A DNA stretch of 64,000 nucleotides from Hymenopellis radicata (lineage: Eukaryota; Basidiomycota; Agaricomycetes; Agaricales; Physalacriaceae). Position 1 is the stretch's first letter, and each line of letters opens with the position of its first letter. Below the pieces are notes generated by a model. It saw nothing but the letters and a program-made list of their open reading frames with translations, was not told the DNA's origin and did no database searches. Position numbers and translations under genes: made by a program. Of the stretch, positions 11,841-23,699 are shown one piece after another. Where the stretch lies: positions 62,001-126,000 of the forward strand of contig JADNRX010000123.1 in assembly GCA_015501595.1 (NCBI GenBank), read 5' to 3'.

Positions 11841-12905
11841 TCATATTCCCACAACCGTCTTAAATGCTTCATAACAGCTCAGGATCTGGCGTCTACTATC
11901 CAGAGGCACCATCCCCTCCATCCGCCGCTGAGCAGGCCGCGGAACGGGCGGCTGACAAAATGTCACAGTGGTGATGTCTGGAGGATATGTACCACCTCGG
12001 ATATGGGTTGCTAATGTCTTGCTAACGGGAATTTTGAAGAACGTCGGTGACGTGCCCGCTATAACAATTCCGGGCATGACCTAAGGAACAAGATTAAGTA
12101 GACTACATATGGGATCAAAAGAAAATCCAACACAACACCTTTTCCGACAACAGATCTAGTCCAGCTTCCCTCCTATTCATGTTATTCTTCGTAAATGCAG
12201 CTACAGCGCCAGCAACAAGCTGGGCTTGTACATCAGTATTGGGCTCTTGACCCTGGCCCTTGTCCTCCCGAACAAGGAGGAGGATACTCATGTTCTGCTC
12301 AAGATCGACAAGGCACATGTCCGCCCTTGCATGCCTCAATTTGCCACAGATGCGGAAACGAAGGTCCTCCCGTCCGAACGCCGCCCGGCAGTCATGACTC
12401 GTAGTATAGCCCATGATGTCAAAAAGCTCGCCAGCAAAGTTAACAGCAGCCATTAAAGCGAATTCTGGTTCACCAGTGCCAGGCATAGCGTTAGCGTGAT
12501 TGAAATAAAACATGGAATCGGAAGCAGAGGTAGAGTTTAAAAAGTCGCCAGCAACCGTGGGTTCTGGTAGCTCTTGTAGATCGAAGAAGGTGAGGGGATC
12601 TTGTTCCTCAATGTGAATATTGTAAGACTCCAGGTCTTTGCGGGTCCAGCAGCTGCCATCTTTGGGGCGCGGATTGCTGGCGCGTTTCTTCCTGCGATTT
12701 TCGAGGACCGGGGAGGTCTGGAATAGTCTGCGAATCACATGCGGAGTCACCGTGCGTGCTCGCTGTTGGGCAATAACAGTACCCTGTACTCGGGCTACAG
12801 AATTGAGTCAATGTGTCGTCAGTCATATTGAGCGAGCTCACCAAGCCTTAAAGTAAACGCTATCCGTCTAAGCGTAGGGCTCACGCCAAGTCGCGAGGTG
12901 ATCAT
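11841..12905 (-). CDS. Unknown Agaricomycete protein, convergent paralog of the gene at 10347-11385
   Basis: Same exon plan as its neighbour: an Arg-rich start (MITSRLGVSPTLRRIAFTLR, ATG at 12903-12905), two short introns, then SCWTRKDLESYNIHIEEQ, FFDLQELPEPTVAGDFLN, MSILLLVREDKG, VQAQLVAGAVAAFTKNNMN, and a spliced last exon with VMPGIVIAGTSPTFFKI ending CYEAFKTVVGI. The last exons of the two genes are far more alike in DNA than the main exons, and the similarity continues past the splice site, which may reflect gene conversion. The VREDK segment is the best candidate for a catalytic core of a PD-(D/E)XK-like fold. Function unknown; the N terminus suggests import into mitochondria. Confidence 0.7.
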
Positions 12906-13037
12906 GGTGGACGGCGAGGTTGACTGCCAATCACATGATTGATTGAAACGCTCAGAGCACTCTCAGACATCCATAAAAGACGATTAGTAGTATCTACTTC
13001 CTTCCCCGCATATTTGACCGGTATTATAGATGCATCG

Positions 13038-14432
13038 TCACGCCGAGCGAACAGAATCCTCGTTTATTGTCGGATCGCCCTTGACGTTAGCCGGCCACTC
13101 GACATCTACGTCCGTGTCCGTTTCCTGCGTATGAGCGATTCCAATGGAGAGGTCCTGTCCATACAACTGCCGTGCCCTCCGCCCGATAACCTACGATAAA
13201 CTTGAGTTGAGGCTCCTTTGGAAATAAGAGAGTGTAGGGTCCCGACCTTGAGATCCACAGAATTGACACTGCACACGTTTTCCGTTTCTCTGATTCCAAT
13301 TCGAGTGTTTAGCGTCTGCGTTCTGGCGTTAAAAAGTCCGAGGTTGAGTTTAGTAGAAGAGAGTGACCTACAGTGAGTAATGTGATTCTAGGCCAAGTCA
13401 GTTCAAGGGACATCGTAAGGCTGCCAACGAGCAGGAGACTAACGTGTAAAAACGCCCGAGGTTCAGAGTGAACGGTTCATGTAGATTAGTCTGCAGCGAC
13501 GTTGTTCCCAGAATCACTGCAACGATCTATGGATGAAGATGAGTAACGACTAACAAAGATAGATCGCCAGTGCATTCTTACCGCACACAACGTGACCGGT
13601 ACAGCAGACTGTATAGAGATCTGGATATAACGATAGATAATCCTATTCGTATCTTGGAACGAATATCAGCCCACAGATCCCCGCAATGGCCGAAATCACC
13701 GACGTTTAAAGGCAGTTTTCTGCCTCCAGAGGTAGAATATCATCAAGGCACTAAGACGGTCGAATTGAGTAAACGAGGCGAGGGGGATGGGGGCGCGTAC
13801 CTCAAGCTGACATCACAAGCAGCGCCGATGGCGAACCACGCAAACACCATTTTTACTGACTCCCCGCGTTCGGCGAGATTGGACTTTCGTACGAGGTTGA
13901 CTGAGCTGATCCACGCAGGAACGGCAGCGCCAATGCTGAGAGTCACGAGCACGCCAAAGAGAATACGGCTGGTTGAAAATCTGCGGATGCGGTTCGCGAG
14001 GAAGATCTGTACCGGAATCGCCGTGCTGCAAGTCGAATAGCAGTGAGCCCCAAGTCGCTGAGATGAACAAGAGTGCATACAGAGTGGAAAGCAGAGGCAA
14101 CAAGTTCAAGTTCCAACAGCCGCTTTGCAAGACACTTGTGTCAGCAAAGTGCTCAATGAGATAGTGCCACAGAACAGCGACGGAGTACATGGTAAGAAGG
14201 ACATCTACGATCGCCATCCAGATGACCGTTACACTAGGAGATGGAGTGTTAGCGGGTGCAGTTGAATAAAAGAAACTACGTACAACATGACTTTGCTATC
14301 ATTAAAACCGGACGTGAAATAGGTGAAGTACTGCACGGAGCATACACCGAGAAGAAGAGCATAGACCACCGCGCCAATCAAGAGCGGACCAAGAATTTGT
14401 CGAACGACAACGGCGAGGGATGGGTCAGCCAT
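13038..14432 (-). CDS. DUF6534-family multi-pass membrane protein (copy 1)
   Basis: Seven-helix-type membrane protein of a family expanded in Agaricomycetes, with no known biochemical function. First exon: MADPSLAVVVRQILGPLLIG, then VQYFTYFTSGF. Later exons give VDVLLTMYSVAVLWHYLIEH, VQIFLANRIRRFSTSRILFG, a segment ending CDV, the conserved LMIFYLWRQKTAF, RYIQISIQSAVPVTLCA, LNLGRFYT, LNARTQTLNTRIGIRETEN and the cytosolic tail VIGRRARQ ... VEWPANVK. The stop at 13038-13040 was set by aligning the tail with copy 2. A TATA box (TATATAAG on the minus strand, 14477-14484) lies about 45 bp upstream of the ATG. The gene is divergent from wax synthase-like copy 1. Confidence 0.78.
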
Positions 14433-14795
14433 GCTCGATAACGAAGAATGCACAGTGACACCTTAGCCCATAAGGCTTATATAGAGTGAACGCAACAAGC
14501 TGATTGGAACAGCCATACTCCCGAATGTGTCTCGCCACCGGGGACGTGGCAGGGTAGACAACGCATTCACGTATCATGCGCTGGCGCTAGCATGAAACCA
14601 TCCTCTTTAGAAGGCTTCACGAACAAGACTCCGATGAGAGATGGCCGATACCAAGGGAATGCGAACACACACGGGCAGCAGGAGTCGTATGGTAAAGATC
14701 CATCAGAACAGAAGCGCTTCGCCAAGCTGCACGACGAGAGAGTCCTCTTAAATAAACGCCATGCCCCATCTCCAAATCCCCAACCCGCTTCCAAC
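14433..14795. promoter_or_regulatory. Bidirectional promoter of the DUF6534 and acyltransferase pair (copy 1)
   Basis: A 363-bp gap separates two divergent start codons. The DUF6534 side has a TATA box at 14477-14484. The same gene pair with a similar gap recurs at 29270-29693 and 57147-57577, so the shared promoter region is part of the duplicated unit. Confidence 0.6.
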
Positions 14796-16093
14796 ATGAC
14801 CAATCCCTTCTCCGTCGAGGTGATCATCTTCGCCGTATTCTGCCTAGCGAGCGCCTTGGTCGTCAAACCCACGTCCAGGTTCCCACGCTGGCTGTTCTTC
14901 ATCGGCACCCTTCCTACCGCATATCTCTACACCAGCACGACTGGCAAGATCGTCGGCGACGTCGTGCTCGCGTGCTGTATCCTCTGGTTCATCCTAACCG
15001 CCTCCGACTTGATCCTCCTTTCGAATCCCCAGCGCGAGTTCCGATGGATACGGCAGCGAGAGGTGCCCATTGGGAGTGCGTCTATTGGCGCGCGCGTAAG
15101 ATGGAGCCTCCGGTTGATCTCTAGTCTGCGCCGGGTTGGATGGGACCACGAGCCTCGGAACGTCCTGCGTCCAAAGCCCCCACCAGGGAAATCCCGTGCA
15201 TTATTCCTGGCGAGACAGAGCTTTAAGATGCTATGGTGGATCCTGGTGACGGACGTGACCACACTGTACATCAGACAGTCGCCGGCGTTCAAGAAAGACG
15301 GAATGTCGTTCAGGGCACGACCGTGGTATTGGGGAGTGACGGACATGTTCTTCGGGGTGTTGACGATTGAGTCCAGTATGATAGTCACGCACGGAATCAT
15401 TTGTCTCGTTTCAGTGGCGCTGCATTTTTCGCCTCCGGAGGACTGGGCGCCCGCGTTCGGATACTGGGGCGATCCCTATACTATTCGTCGATTTTGGAGG
15501 TACGTTTCTTTTGAAGAAGAGAGATGTTATATTGAGATATTTCGTATAGACGGACATGGCACCAGTTTCTGCGCAGGGTAAGTAGGGAGACTCGTTGATC
15601 TAAACGCGACTTACGCATGCCTATCTAGATGCTTATTGCGCATGGCAGATTCGTGGCGCGGAGGGTATTTCACCTTGAACGTGGCACCAACGGGTCGGCG
15701 TATGTTCAACTGTACATCGCGTTCTTCCTTTCAGGCCTCGTGCACTGGGCGTACGAGCCCATGGTTGGAATGAGCTGGAGGGATGGATGGGGCTTGCCCT
15801 TCTTCATTCTACAGGCAACGGCGATCATGGTCGAAGATGGTATCATTGCACTTGGACGGCGATGTGGAATAGACAAGGGACGGGGCATGTTGTACATCCT
15901 AGGACATGCATGGGTAGGAGTGTGGTTCTACGCCACGTTGCCGATTTGGTGGGATCCAATGAGCAGAGTAGGTGGCAAAGAGACAGGCCGTGGAAAAGAG
16001 GGTGCCGGAGTGGATCAAGGGTGTAGACGATGCACCACAAGAGTCGAACTGGGTTCAGGTACCATACAAGCGGCAGAGATGATCCTTCAGTAA
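14796..16093 (+). CDS. MBOAT_2 wax synthase-like acyltransferase (copy 1)
   Basis: Membrane-bound O-acyltransferase of the wax synthase type, expected to move an acyl group from acyl-CoA to an alcohol at the ER membrane. The N-terminal exon starts MTNPFSVEVIIFAVFCLASA and contains SDLILLSNPQREFRWIRQRE, GVTDMFFGVLTIE and LHFSPPEDWAPAFGYW. A mini-exon near 15551 gives TWHQFLR, the family's catalytic-region signature (WHQxLR). The last exon carries YVQLYIAFFLSGLVHWAYEP (with the conserved membrane His), QATAIMVEDGII and LPIWWDP. The far C terminus after WWDPMSRVGG departs from copy 2 and may contain a late frameshift, since another frame there reads VPEWIKG. Acyl acceptor unknown. Confidence 0.78.
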
Positions 16094-17529
16094 CGTGTCG
16101 ACGACCTTGGGAACCGCCGTCATGGCCAACAGCGTTACCCAGGAGCCATAGTATCTGGGCGCCCCCATCGACTGTCCCCCGAGCCGCCCGTATGCCTATT
16201 CGCAATTTCGCATGCGTGAGCATCGCCTAGCAGACAGTCATCAGCCACAATTTGGCATTTACATGGGCCCATACCTGTTGCATCCTCCCTATGCTTTCCG
16301 CTCTTCTCCCTCCCGCTGCCAGTTTCCCTCGCCTTGTGATATTAGCTGCCCCAGAGAGCCTCAGAACGAATGAGAAGCGTTTCTTTGTGCTGGTGACGCG
16401 TGCGGCGTGCCAAGGGACAGTAGTAGGAGTCCTCCTTGTCATGGAAAAGCAGAGTACCCCATTACTGTACTTGTAGGTCGAGAATCGAATTCTGGCCGCC
16501 CCAGTGATCATGGCGGTTCAGGTCAAAGCTGTATTTCCGAATTTGGCCGGTCATGATCACTTCTTTCGGACTTCCATTTACTAGCTGGTCGCCTCGTACA
16601 ATGATACTTCTACCGCCACATGTCATTTCCGGAGCTCTCTTGGGTTTTGAAAATACGCGACAAGATGTTGATATTCGGTGCAACCACAATCTCGTCTTTC
16701 GTCTCAAACTTTACTTCAATCTCCTGCTTCGCGATGACCCCGATCACCTCCGATCAGGACATTCGCGTCTAGCAAACCGTTCACGACTGGGACTCCGACA
16801 ACGAGACAAGCATACAGGCCCTGAAATTTTGAAAACCAGTTCCCGCTGCCAGATCCTGATTTCCACGAACACAGGTTGTCTTCTCCCATCATCGCGCTGG
16901 GTAGCAAATACGATGACCACCTCTAATACCTCTGGAAGCTTATGCTCATGGTTGACCGAGACTGTAACTCCTACAACGACCTTGGACATGATATATTGCA
17001 AGACGACAAGTATCTACCTGCTTCCTTGCGTATTTGACCACGTTTCTCACAACACTATTTGCAGGCTCTCGTTGCCCCCCGACTCTTACCTTTAACATTG
17101 CTGGCCGGACTATATCGTACAACAGACTCTTGGACTCCACTTACGACTAGTGGACGGGCGTATAGATAGTCGACCACGGCGTTGACGACTACGCTCATCA
17201 GCGGCCGTCCCAGGGTTTCTTCCCTGATTGGTAGTACCGCAAGCTTCGACATTCACGCGCTTAACGACGCGCTTGGACGCCTACAACGACTTGACGCTGC
17301 TCCTGGGGATAGTTTCGGGTGCTGCAGCCGGGAGGATTTCAGGTGCTTCGTGAGTTCTCATTGTACCTTGCCTACTAGCATCCACTTACCTTGTCAATAG
17401 ATTTCAACACCGTCTTCACACACAACGGCATTCCCACGTCGTTCTCCAGTCCAATGTACGTCTTCTTTCACCTTCACCTTTGAATCCCGTCTCACCGATA
17501 TCGAAAACAGTCCATGACACCACGGCCAT
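16094..17529. other. Unassigned stretch with coding-like fragments on the minus strand
   Basis: No gene could be assembled. On the minus strand several short open stretches have coding character: VVVGVTVSVNHEHKLPEVLE near 16990, EIEVKFETKDEIVVAPNIN near 16710, and GGRSIIVRGDQLVNGSPKEV near 16610. They lie in different frames and could be exons of one gene or the remains of one. I do not recognise the family. Some DNA near 17005-17040 resembles 12975-13020, which suggests another old duplication. Confidence 0.3.
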
Positions 17530-18035
17530 CTACGCGTCGACGGCAGCTTCAAACCCCGGACGACGGTTCAGATGTATTGTAATGTCGATACGGGGCCGAC
17601 ATTGTGGATACGACGTGCGGACAAGTCTACTTTCAGTGCCCGAGCAGCATGACGGGAACCTTCTTGGCGATGAAGGACGGAACGTGCCCTGAGGTACATC
17701 TGGATGGAAAATGTCCGGCTCATGACTCCATCCAACGCCGCGCAGGCTGGATAGTAGGCGCAGCCCCCATCTCAATCGGGCGCCTAAGGAGGCGTTCTCG
17801 ATGGACACATACCCAGCGGAACTCTCGTTGGAGTTGCGAGATGAGAATCAAGTCAGATGCCGTTAGGATGCAGGCGACAACTGCGCATACGAGAAAATAT
17901 CTCCAAGCACGCTTCAGAGTGACAGTCGGGAGGATGCCGATGAAGAGGATCCATCGTTGGAAGGAGGGTTTGACCACAACCGAGTTGATCAAGCAGGAGA
18001 CGCCGACACAACCTCAACTGTGGAGGACATGAATG
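17530..18035 (-). pseudogene. Truncated, frameshifted wax synthase-like acyltransferase
   Basis: On the minus strand it begins MSSTVEVVSASPA, shifts frame to NSVVVKPSFQRWILFIGILP and TASDLILISQLQREFRWV, then shifts again to IENASLGARLRWGLRLLSSL and RGVGWSHEPDIFHPDVPQG. These match the first 150 residues of the intact copies. At least two frame changes are needed and the C-terminal half, with WHQxLR and the membrane His, is missing. No DUF6534 partner lies beside it. Confidence 0.7.
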
Positions 18036-18039
18036 CGTG

Positions 18040-18185
18040 CGAGCAGGCCGGGGAATAAATCAGATCTCGCTTGCTTAACGTCGAGTGTATGCACATATGA
18101 GTGATTCCGCGTTCGTTCTGATTTTCTGATATGTGTCCATCATGTGTGGCTCTGTGCTTCTTGGACTCATTGCTCGTGTTTGTCC
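18040..18185 (+). repeat. Dispersed copy of a short repeat (see 23700-24595)
   Basis: The segment from agatctcgcttgcttaacg through catatgagtgattccg and tgtgtccatcatgtgtggct to cttcttggactca matches the units at about 23727-23830 and 24211-24312. Confidence 0.65.
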
Positions 18186-18630
18186 CCCGCACAGACTTCC
18201 AAATGACGCTTTTCGGAGGAGCCTTTCCGTTAATGTCTTTCAGCGCGAATTTAATCCTATCTAGGTTGTTCTCCGTTGCTTGTCTCTTCTTAACCACCAG
18301 ATTCTTCTTGAGTATGACATACGCCGTTCTTTGTTCTGCAGCAAGAGTATGCTACTCACGCACGGCCTCTGCTCAGGCTGGGCTCTTCATACCATCCGTC
18401 ACGTCCCACCTTTGACTCAGCCGCGGAGGACCGTCTCCTCATGTGGCTTCCAGAAGAAGAAGAAGGTTGCACCAGCTGACAAGGTGCCTGGTCTCCTTTT
18501 CCCTCGACATCGCGCTCAGTAAGTATAGTGAGTTTTCCTCGTGTGACTTGCACTTCTTAATACGCTCCGATCGTCATGCACTCGGCTGTTTTCGTGACGG
18601 AAATTTCGGATGTGGCACTCGTTACGGAGA

Positions 18631-18637
18631 TATATAG
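18631..18637 (+). promoter_or_regulatory. TATA box of the carboxylesterase gene
   Basis: TATATAG lies 47 bp before the ATG at 18684. It also argues against the in-frame ATG at 18576, which is upstream of this box. Confidence 0.5.
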
Positions 18638-18683
18638 GTCGACTGACTGGACGTGCTCAAACGATCTCGCTGGTCTTGACGAC

Positions 18684-21078
18684 ATGCAGCCCGGATTCGC
18701 GCTCAGAGGTCTCGCTGTCTCTGTCTTGTTGGCCTCAGTATGTGGCCTTGCCGGTGCCATCCCATCGCCTTCGTCCTTGAAGAGTGACATCACACTACTT
18801 TTCAACAATGATTTGCAAGGCGAGTTTTGTTTTCTTCATCCCTAGTCCTAGTTTGCTCAGAATAACACAATGGCATTCTGTACAGTGGCCACGGCTTCTG
18901 CCCATCAAAGTACTCTGCTTCTTTCGACGCCTCATTCGCATTCCGATGCCGTGAACGCTTGCGCGGCTCTGGGAGAAACCTTACTTCCAGTGAACAAAAC
19001 CTTCTTCGCGAACGACTTGGTACCACTCCTGCGCTATCAGACATTCCTAGGCAACTTCCCGCCGACCCAACAGTTCTGGATGGCGAACGAGGGGCGCGTC
19101 TGCCAGGTGGTCAATGCCAACGGTGTCGTCACGTCTTCGCTGACGTGTTTACGGAGTCTTCCAGCACTTTGTTCCCAGAGCGCCGCCCTGCGGACTCCCG
19201 CCCAACCACAGACCTCGATCACAGTCCGCTCTGGGGACTTGGAGATCACAGGGTACGCTCATTTGCACACACTGACGGGCGTAAGGCGGGTCGTGCTCAC
19301 GCTCGTAAATATAGCTTTCGTGATCAGGCGTCGTTCAGGTTCTTCGGGATCCCGTTCGCAAACCCACCCGCCAGGTTCGAGTACCCAACGGCGTACACTG
19401 GGAACAAGACCATCGACGCTCGCGCGTTCCGCTCACAATGCATCCAAATTGGAAGTACAGTGGGAAGCGAAAACTGTCTTTTCCTGAACATATGGACTCC
19501 CTTCGTTCCGTCTCCGAATACGCCCACTCCGCTGAAAGCTGTCATGTTCTGGATCCACGGCGGAGCGTTCACCGGAGGTACCGGAAGCGACTCGACCTTC
19601 GAGAGCGGTGGCCTGGCATCTCGCGGGGATGTGGTCGTCGTCACGATCAACTACCGCCTTTCTACTCTCGGCTTCCTCGCGCTGAACGATGGTAAGACGA
19701 ATGGGAACTTTGGCATAGCAGACCAGATCGCTGCGCTGGACTGGGTGCGTGAGCACATCGGCGCTTTCGGAGGAGACAAAAACCGCATTACGATCTTCGG
19801 GCAATCCGCTGGTGCGGCCTCGGTTCGTGCGCTCATGGGCTCTCCCAAGGCGATAGGCAAGTACGCCGCAGCCATCCCTATGAGCAACCTTGCCGGGTTG
19901 AATTTCGCGAGCACGTACTCGTTCTACTTCACCATCGCTCAGGAAGTGGCACAGTTCGCAAACCCACTGATCGCCTCTGTTGGTTGTGATGGTGCGAATG
20001 ACGTTCTGGAATGCCTGAGGGCTGTCGATCCGCTCGCTCTTGTGACGGCGTCCTCCGCTGCAAAGTCAGTGGCTCTATCTATTTCGTTCATACATTGACT
20101 CACTGCTGCGTAGGTTCATTGTGGTCGACGGAACATTTGTCACTTCGACACAACTGCCGCTGGATGGCTCCGGTCCCGTCGCCCACGTTCACACAATGAT
20201 GGGCTTCATGAGGGATGACGGTGCTCCATTCATTGGTTACCCGGTGCGCGTCGCCCATCTTGCCGCCAACCGCCCTCATGCTAATGCATCTCATTGCAGA
20301 AAAACGGTAACCTAACCCAAGGCGTGCTCGATGCGTTCCTCAACACAACCGTCATCGACAACCCGCTCTTCCCGGAGCCATCTGGTCCCAACATCACTAC
20401 AAATGTCTTCAACGTCACTTCCCGTGTTACTACTGACATTGAATTCCGCTGTCTCGACCAAGCAACCGCATTCTCCGGTATAGCACACAACCTATTCAAG
20501 AGCGTCTACTTCTACGAATTCAACAGGAGCTATCAAACGCCTGGCTTCTCTCCGAATGTTCGTATTCTCAGTACAAACGGCCCAATTATCCACTCATTTC
20601 TACACCGACAGTTCCCCACGTGTGAAGCGCCAATCACAGATGCCCATCCTTTCGGAGATACTTCCCAAGAGTACTTCAAGTGAGTCCACATCTTCGCTCC
20701 TAGCTGCTCGCACCGTTCTGATCCAAGTACGTCCCGCTCAGATGTCACTCTGGGGAGCTATTCTACACCTTCGGCTCGCTTCCCCAAAATCTTCCCTTCC
20801 GGGACGACCAAGACCTACCGTTCATGCAACGCATGGTCGACATCTGGACCTCTTTCGCGCGCACCTTCAACCCAAACCCTGACCCCCGTTTCCTCGCTGC
20901 ACGCGGCTTCACGGGGACGCTCCAGCAGCTATCGAAGGAGGAGAAGTGGCAGCCGGTGACGACGGCGAACCTGCACGGGAAGCCCGTGCGGGAGCTGCAG
21001 TGGAACAGCTTCATGACGCCGTTTGGAGAGCAGGCGCAGTGCGATTTCTTGGGCTTCCCCTTGGACTTCTTTGGATAA
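18684..21078 (+). CDS. Secreted type-B carboxylesterase/lipase
   Basis: Alpha/beta-hydrolase that splits carboxylic esters outside the cell. It starts with a signal peptide (hydrophobic LRGLAVSVLLASVCGLAGA), then an N-terminal module common in Agaricomycete esterases (STLLLSTPHSHSDAVNACAA ... ALCSQSA), then the hydrolase domain: SFRFFGIPFANPPARF, the oxyanion-hole motif FWIHGGAF (about 19550) and the nucleophile in TIFGQSAGAAS (about 19800). The likely acid is in MRDDGAPFIGYP (about 20215) and the histidine in CHSGELFYTFG (about 20750). At least five introns. The first seems to be a rare GC-AG intron (18819 to about 18884), because GT donors nearby break the frame. It ends 106 bp from the convergent P450 gene. 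Confidence 0.85.
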
Positions 21079-21184
21079 GGGCTCTCAATCTTGGCAATGG
21101 CAGCGCGAATTTCAATCTCAGCAATAAAGGTGGTTCGTTATGGATCTTGTTACGCCCCAAGGATCATCTATTCAACTCATAATT

Positions 21185-23467
21185 TCAGCAACTACTGCTA
21201 GTACGCGTGGATCTAATGTATTCCTTATCAGCAGGCCCCAACGTACTCTCAAAACATTCAAACACGCGTATAGCATCGAAGAACTCCTGTTCAATCTTGC
21301 GATTCTTTGCCGCGCTACGCGGTACAATGGTGCACTTGAACGGACGCGGCGTGCAGCTCAACTTGACCTGTTGATGCTGAGGACATGTAATGGGATAGAT
21401 CCGAATTGACAACATACAGAAATATAGTTCTCAATATCGCAAGGCTTTCCGCCATGGTTGTTACTTGCAGACACGAAATTGAACGCCCAAATCAAGTTCA
21501 TCGTGTTGATGGCCTGAAATATCAGAAGTGTATCACAGAGACAATGTTCGACGCGCTCACAATAGAGTTGTTCGCCAACACTTGTCCGGGACATATTCGC
21601 TGGAAACAGCAATTAGTACTACGGATCTACTATGACCACGCCACATTGCTAACCCGTCCGCTCCCGAATCCAAAGTTGTTACGAAAATCTGTGGCGTCGT
21701 ATCCGTCTTTCGTACCACAAGGGGACTTGAGATATCGGTCTGGGTTGAATGTCTCTGGCTCTTCGAAGGCATCTAACGGCGGTGCTTAAGAGGCTTGACC
21801 ACAGGCGGGAAAGAAGAAGTGAGTACCCGGATCATGATAAATACCCCCTACAACCGAGAGCAAAAGATCAGACAGTGTGTGACACGAAAGCAAATAACTA
21901 ACAAACATTCGGGAAGATCGTTGCGCCCTTTGGGATGACATATCCTTCGTACTAAAGAAACATCAGCCTTGTGCCGAGCACTTTGGGAAGCATGGCACTT
22001 CTTGGATTACAGTGGTAGCATGAGGAATCGTCAAGGGCCCAACAGGCCGTGTACGGTGTACCTGGATGCCATAACATGGTGCTTATAAGTGCTTGCATCA
22101 ATGCGAAGAAGAACGGTTCCCCATACTTCTTGAACGAGGGCCCTAATATAAGGAAGCCTGTCATAGTCGGCGAGCGTAGGTGTTCGCTCGTGACCGACAA
22201 TGGTGTCAATCTCCTCCTGTGCTTTACGCTGGACCTCCGGATAGCTGATCAAAGCTAGAATCAAAGACATGAGAAATATAGCAGACGTGCCGGAACCAGC
22301 CTCGATGAGAGCTCCTGCTAGGTACCTGCAAAATCGGTCAGCCGCATATCCTCATTTGAGAAACGGGACCAACGCGATTTGATCACGGCTCAGGCCGATC
22401 TCATCCTTCTGCTGTATCAACTCCTCAAGGTAAGCAGTCATTCCCTTCTCCCCGTCGCAGCCGCTCCTCACACTCTTCCAGAGCGGTAAAGAACAAATGA
22501 CGCTGCAGCCTCCTCAACGCCCTCGCCTCCTTCTTCCAAGGCGCAAGAAACTCGGGCAGGTACTTTAGAATGGGAAACATATCGACGGGCGGGGAGGCAC
22601 CTGGCGCAAGATACGCGTCCCAGCGCTCATCATACTCGAAAAACATGCTTGCGTGCTCACTCTCGAACCGAGGGGAGCGTTTGCCGACAATGACGGAGGA
22701 TATGACAGAGTTGGCGTATCGCCGGAGATGGTTCAAGAAGGCCTGGAAATTTGTCAGCGGAGAGCAAAGGAAACCTGTCGTCTGATACAGACCTCTGGCT
22801 CTCTCATCAAATCGTACATAAGCTGCGTCGCCTCCGCCTGTTGAATTGGGATATGACGGGCAGCCGCCTGTGGGGTAAGCACTGTGTGAGCGCCTTTCCT
22901 GAGTACACGCCAATCACCATCTAAAAAAGTGGGTCTCAATACTGTTTGCAATGTCTGGATATAACAAAGAACGAACTATGGCGTGCCAATATGAAGTGCA
23001 AGCCATCTGACACTATCTGTGCAAGATGGTTATCCGGGCGATCAACGCTATTGGCGCTCCGTTGATCCAAAAGCTCTTTGACTGCGGTCGCGCTTGAAAG
23101 CACGACGACCGTCCCAGAACCCAACTTTAACTGATCTTTCGCTCAGCAACATCTTACAAGTTGGATAAGTAGAATGGCCTGGCCGCCGTCCACGTACAGA
23201 GTATATATCACCATATTGAGCCGCCCATTCGCTCAACCTACGGGTTTGGTTAGTAGATTCGAAACAAACATAGTATACACCAAGTATCGTTGAGACATAC
23301 TTGATATAGGTGTATTCCCTAGGAAAGGAGAAGAGATTTCCCACTATAGGCACGGTTGGCGGTCCCGGAGGCAAACCATGTTCGCGTGAGCCAACTTTCA
23401 ATAAACACAAACCAATATAGATGGCGATTGCACCGAGGAGGAGTACTGTGAACACATAGATGTCCAT
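21185..23467 (-). CDS. Cytochrome P450, CYP64/O-methylsterigmatocystin-oxidoreductase-like (copy 1)
   Basis: ER-anchored haem monooxygenase; substrate unknown. Membrane anchor MDIYVFTVLLLGAIAIYIGL, then the hinge GLPPGPPTVPIVGNLFSFPR, WRVLRKGAHTVLTPQAAARH, the I-helix exon (LIEAGSGTSAIF), the ExxR-region exon ending YIRALVQEV, YVIPKGATIFPN, the PERF-like FNPDRYLKSPCG, and the haem loop split by an intron: FGFGSGR joined to RICPGQVLANNS (about 21665 and 21610). The C terminus is TPRPFKCTIVPRSAAK and beyond. More than ten short introns were inferred; all give frame continuity, so the gene looks intact. It is very close to copy 2 at 58445-60694 in the same orientation. ATG at 23465-23467 chosen at the membrane anchor; two ATGs lie slightly upstream. 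Confidence 0.8.
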
Positions 23468-23607
23468 GGTAAGGGGATTGGGCATTAGAACCATGACATG
23501 AACTGAGCTTCCTTTTATTGAATTGCGAGTCGTCAGCCAACTCGGGGATCCGGCGAGTGCGGACTGAACACGAGGTTCAACTTGAATGATCCTAAAGGTT
23601 GACAGAT

Positions 23608-23682
23608 GGGAAAGAGGAAGAAGAGCAGCGCGAGCGTGTAGATTACTTTCGCCATCCCAATACAGTCGTTCTGAAACCTTAG
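23608..23682 (+). pseudogene. Stranded last-exon fragment of an F-box-family gene
   Basis: It reads KEEEEQRERVDYFRHPNTVV then LKP and a stop. This matches the last exon of the F-box gene at 32176-34663 (KEDEKQRERVDYFRHPN ... LAVLK). No other part of such a gene is nearby, so this is a duplication scrap just upstream of P450 copy 1. Confidence 0.6.
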
Positions 23683-23699
23683 CTGTGGTGGCGAGCAGG

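Noticed and set aside
10347..12905. Reading the convergent paralogs as terminal inverted repeats of a transposon
   Set aside because: The similarity follows exons and includes introns of a gene with its own start and stop on each side. There is no target duplication and no transposase between them.
12939..13199. Plus-strand open frame of 86 codons
   Set aside because: It overlaps the last exon of DUF6534 copy 1 on the other strand and has no recognisable domain.
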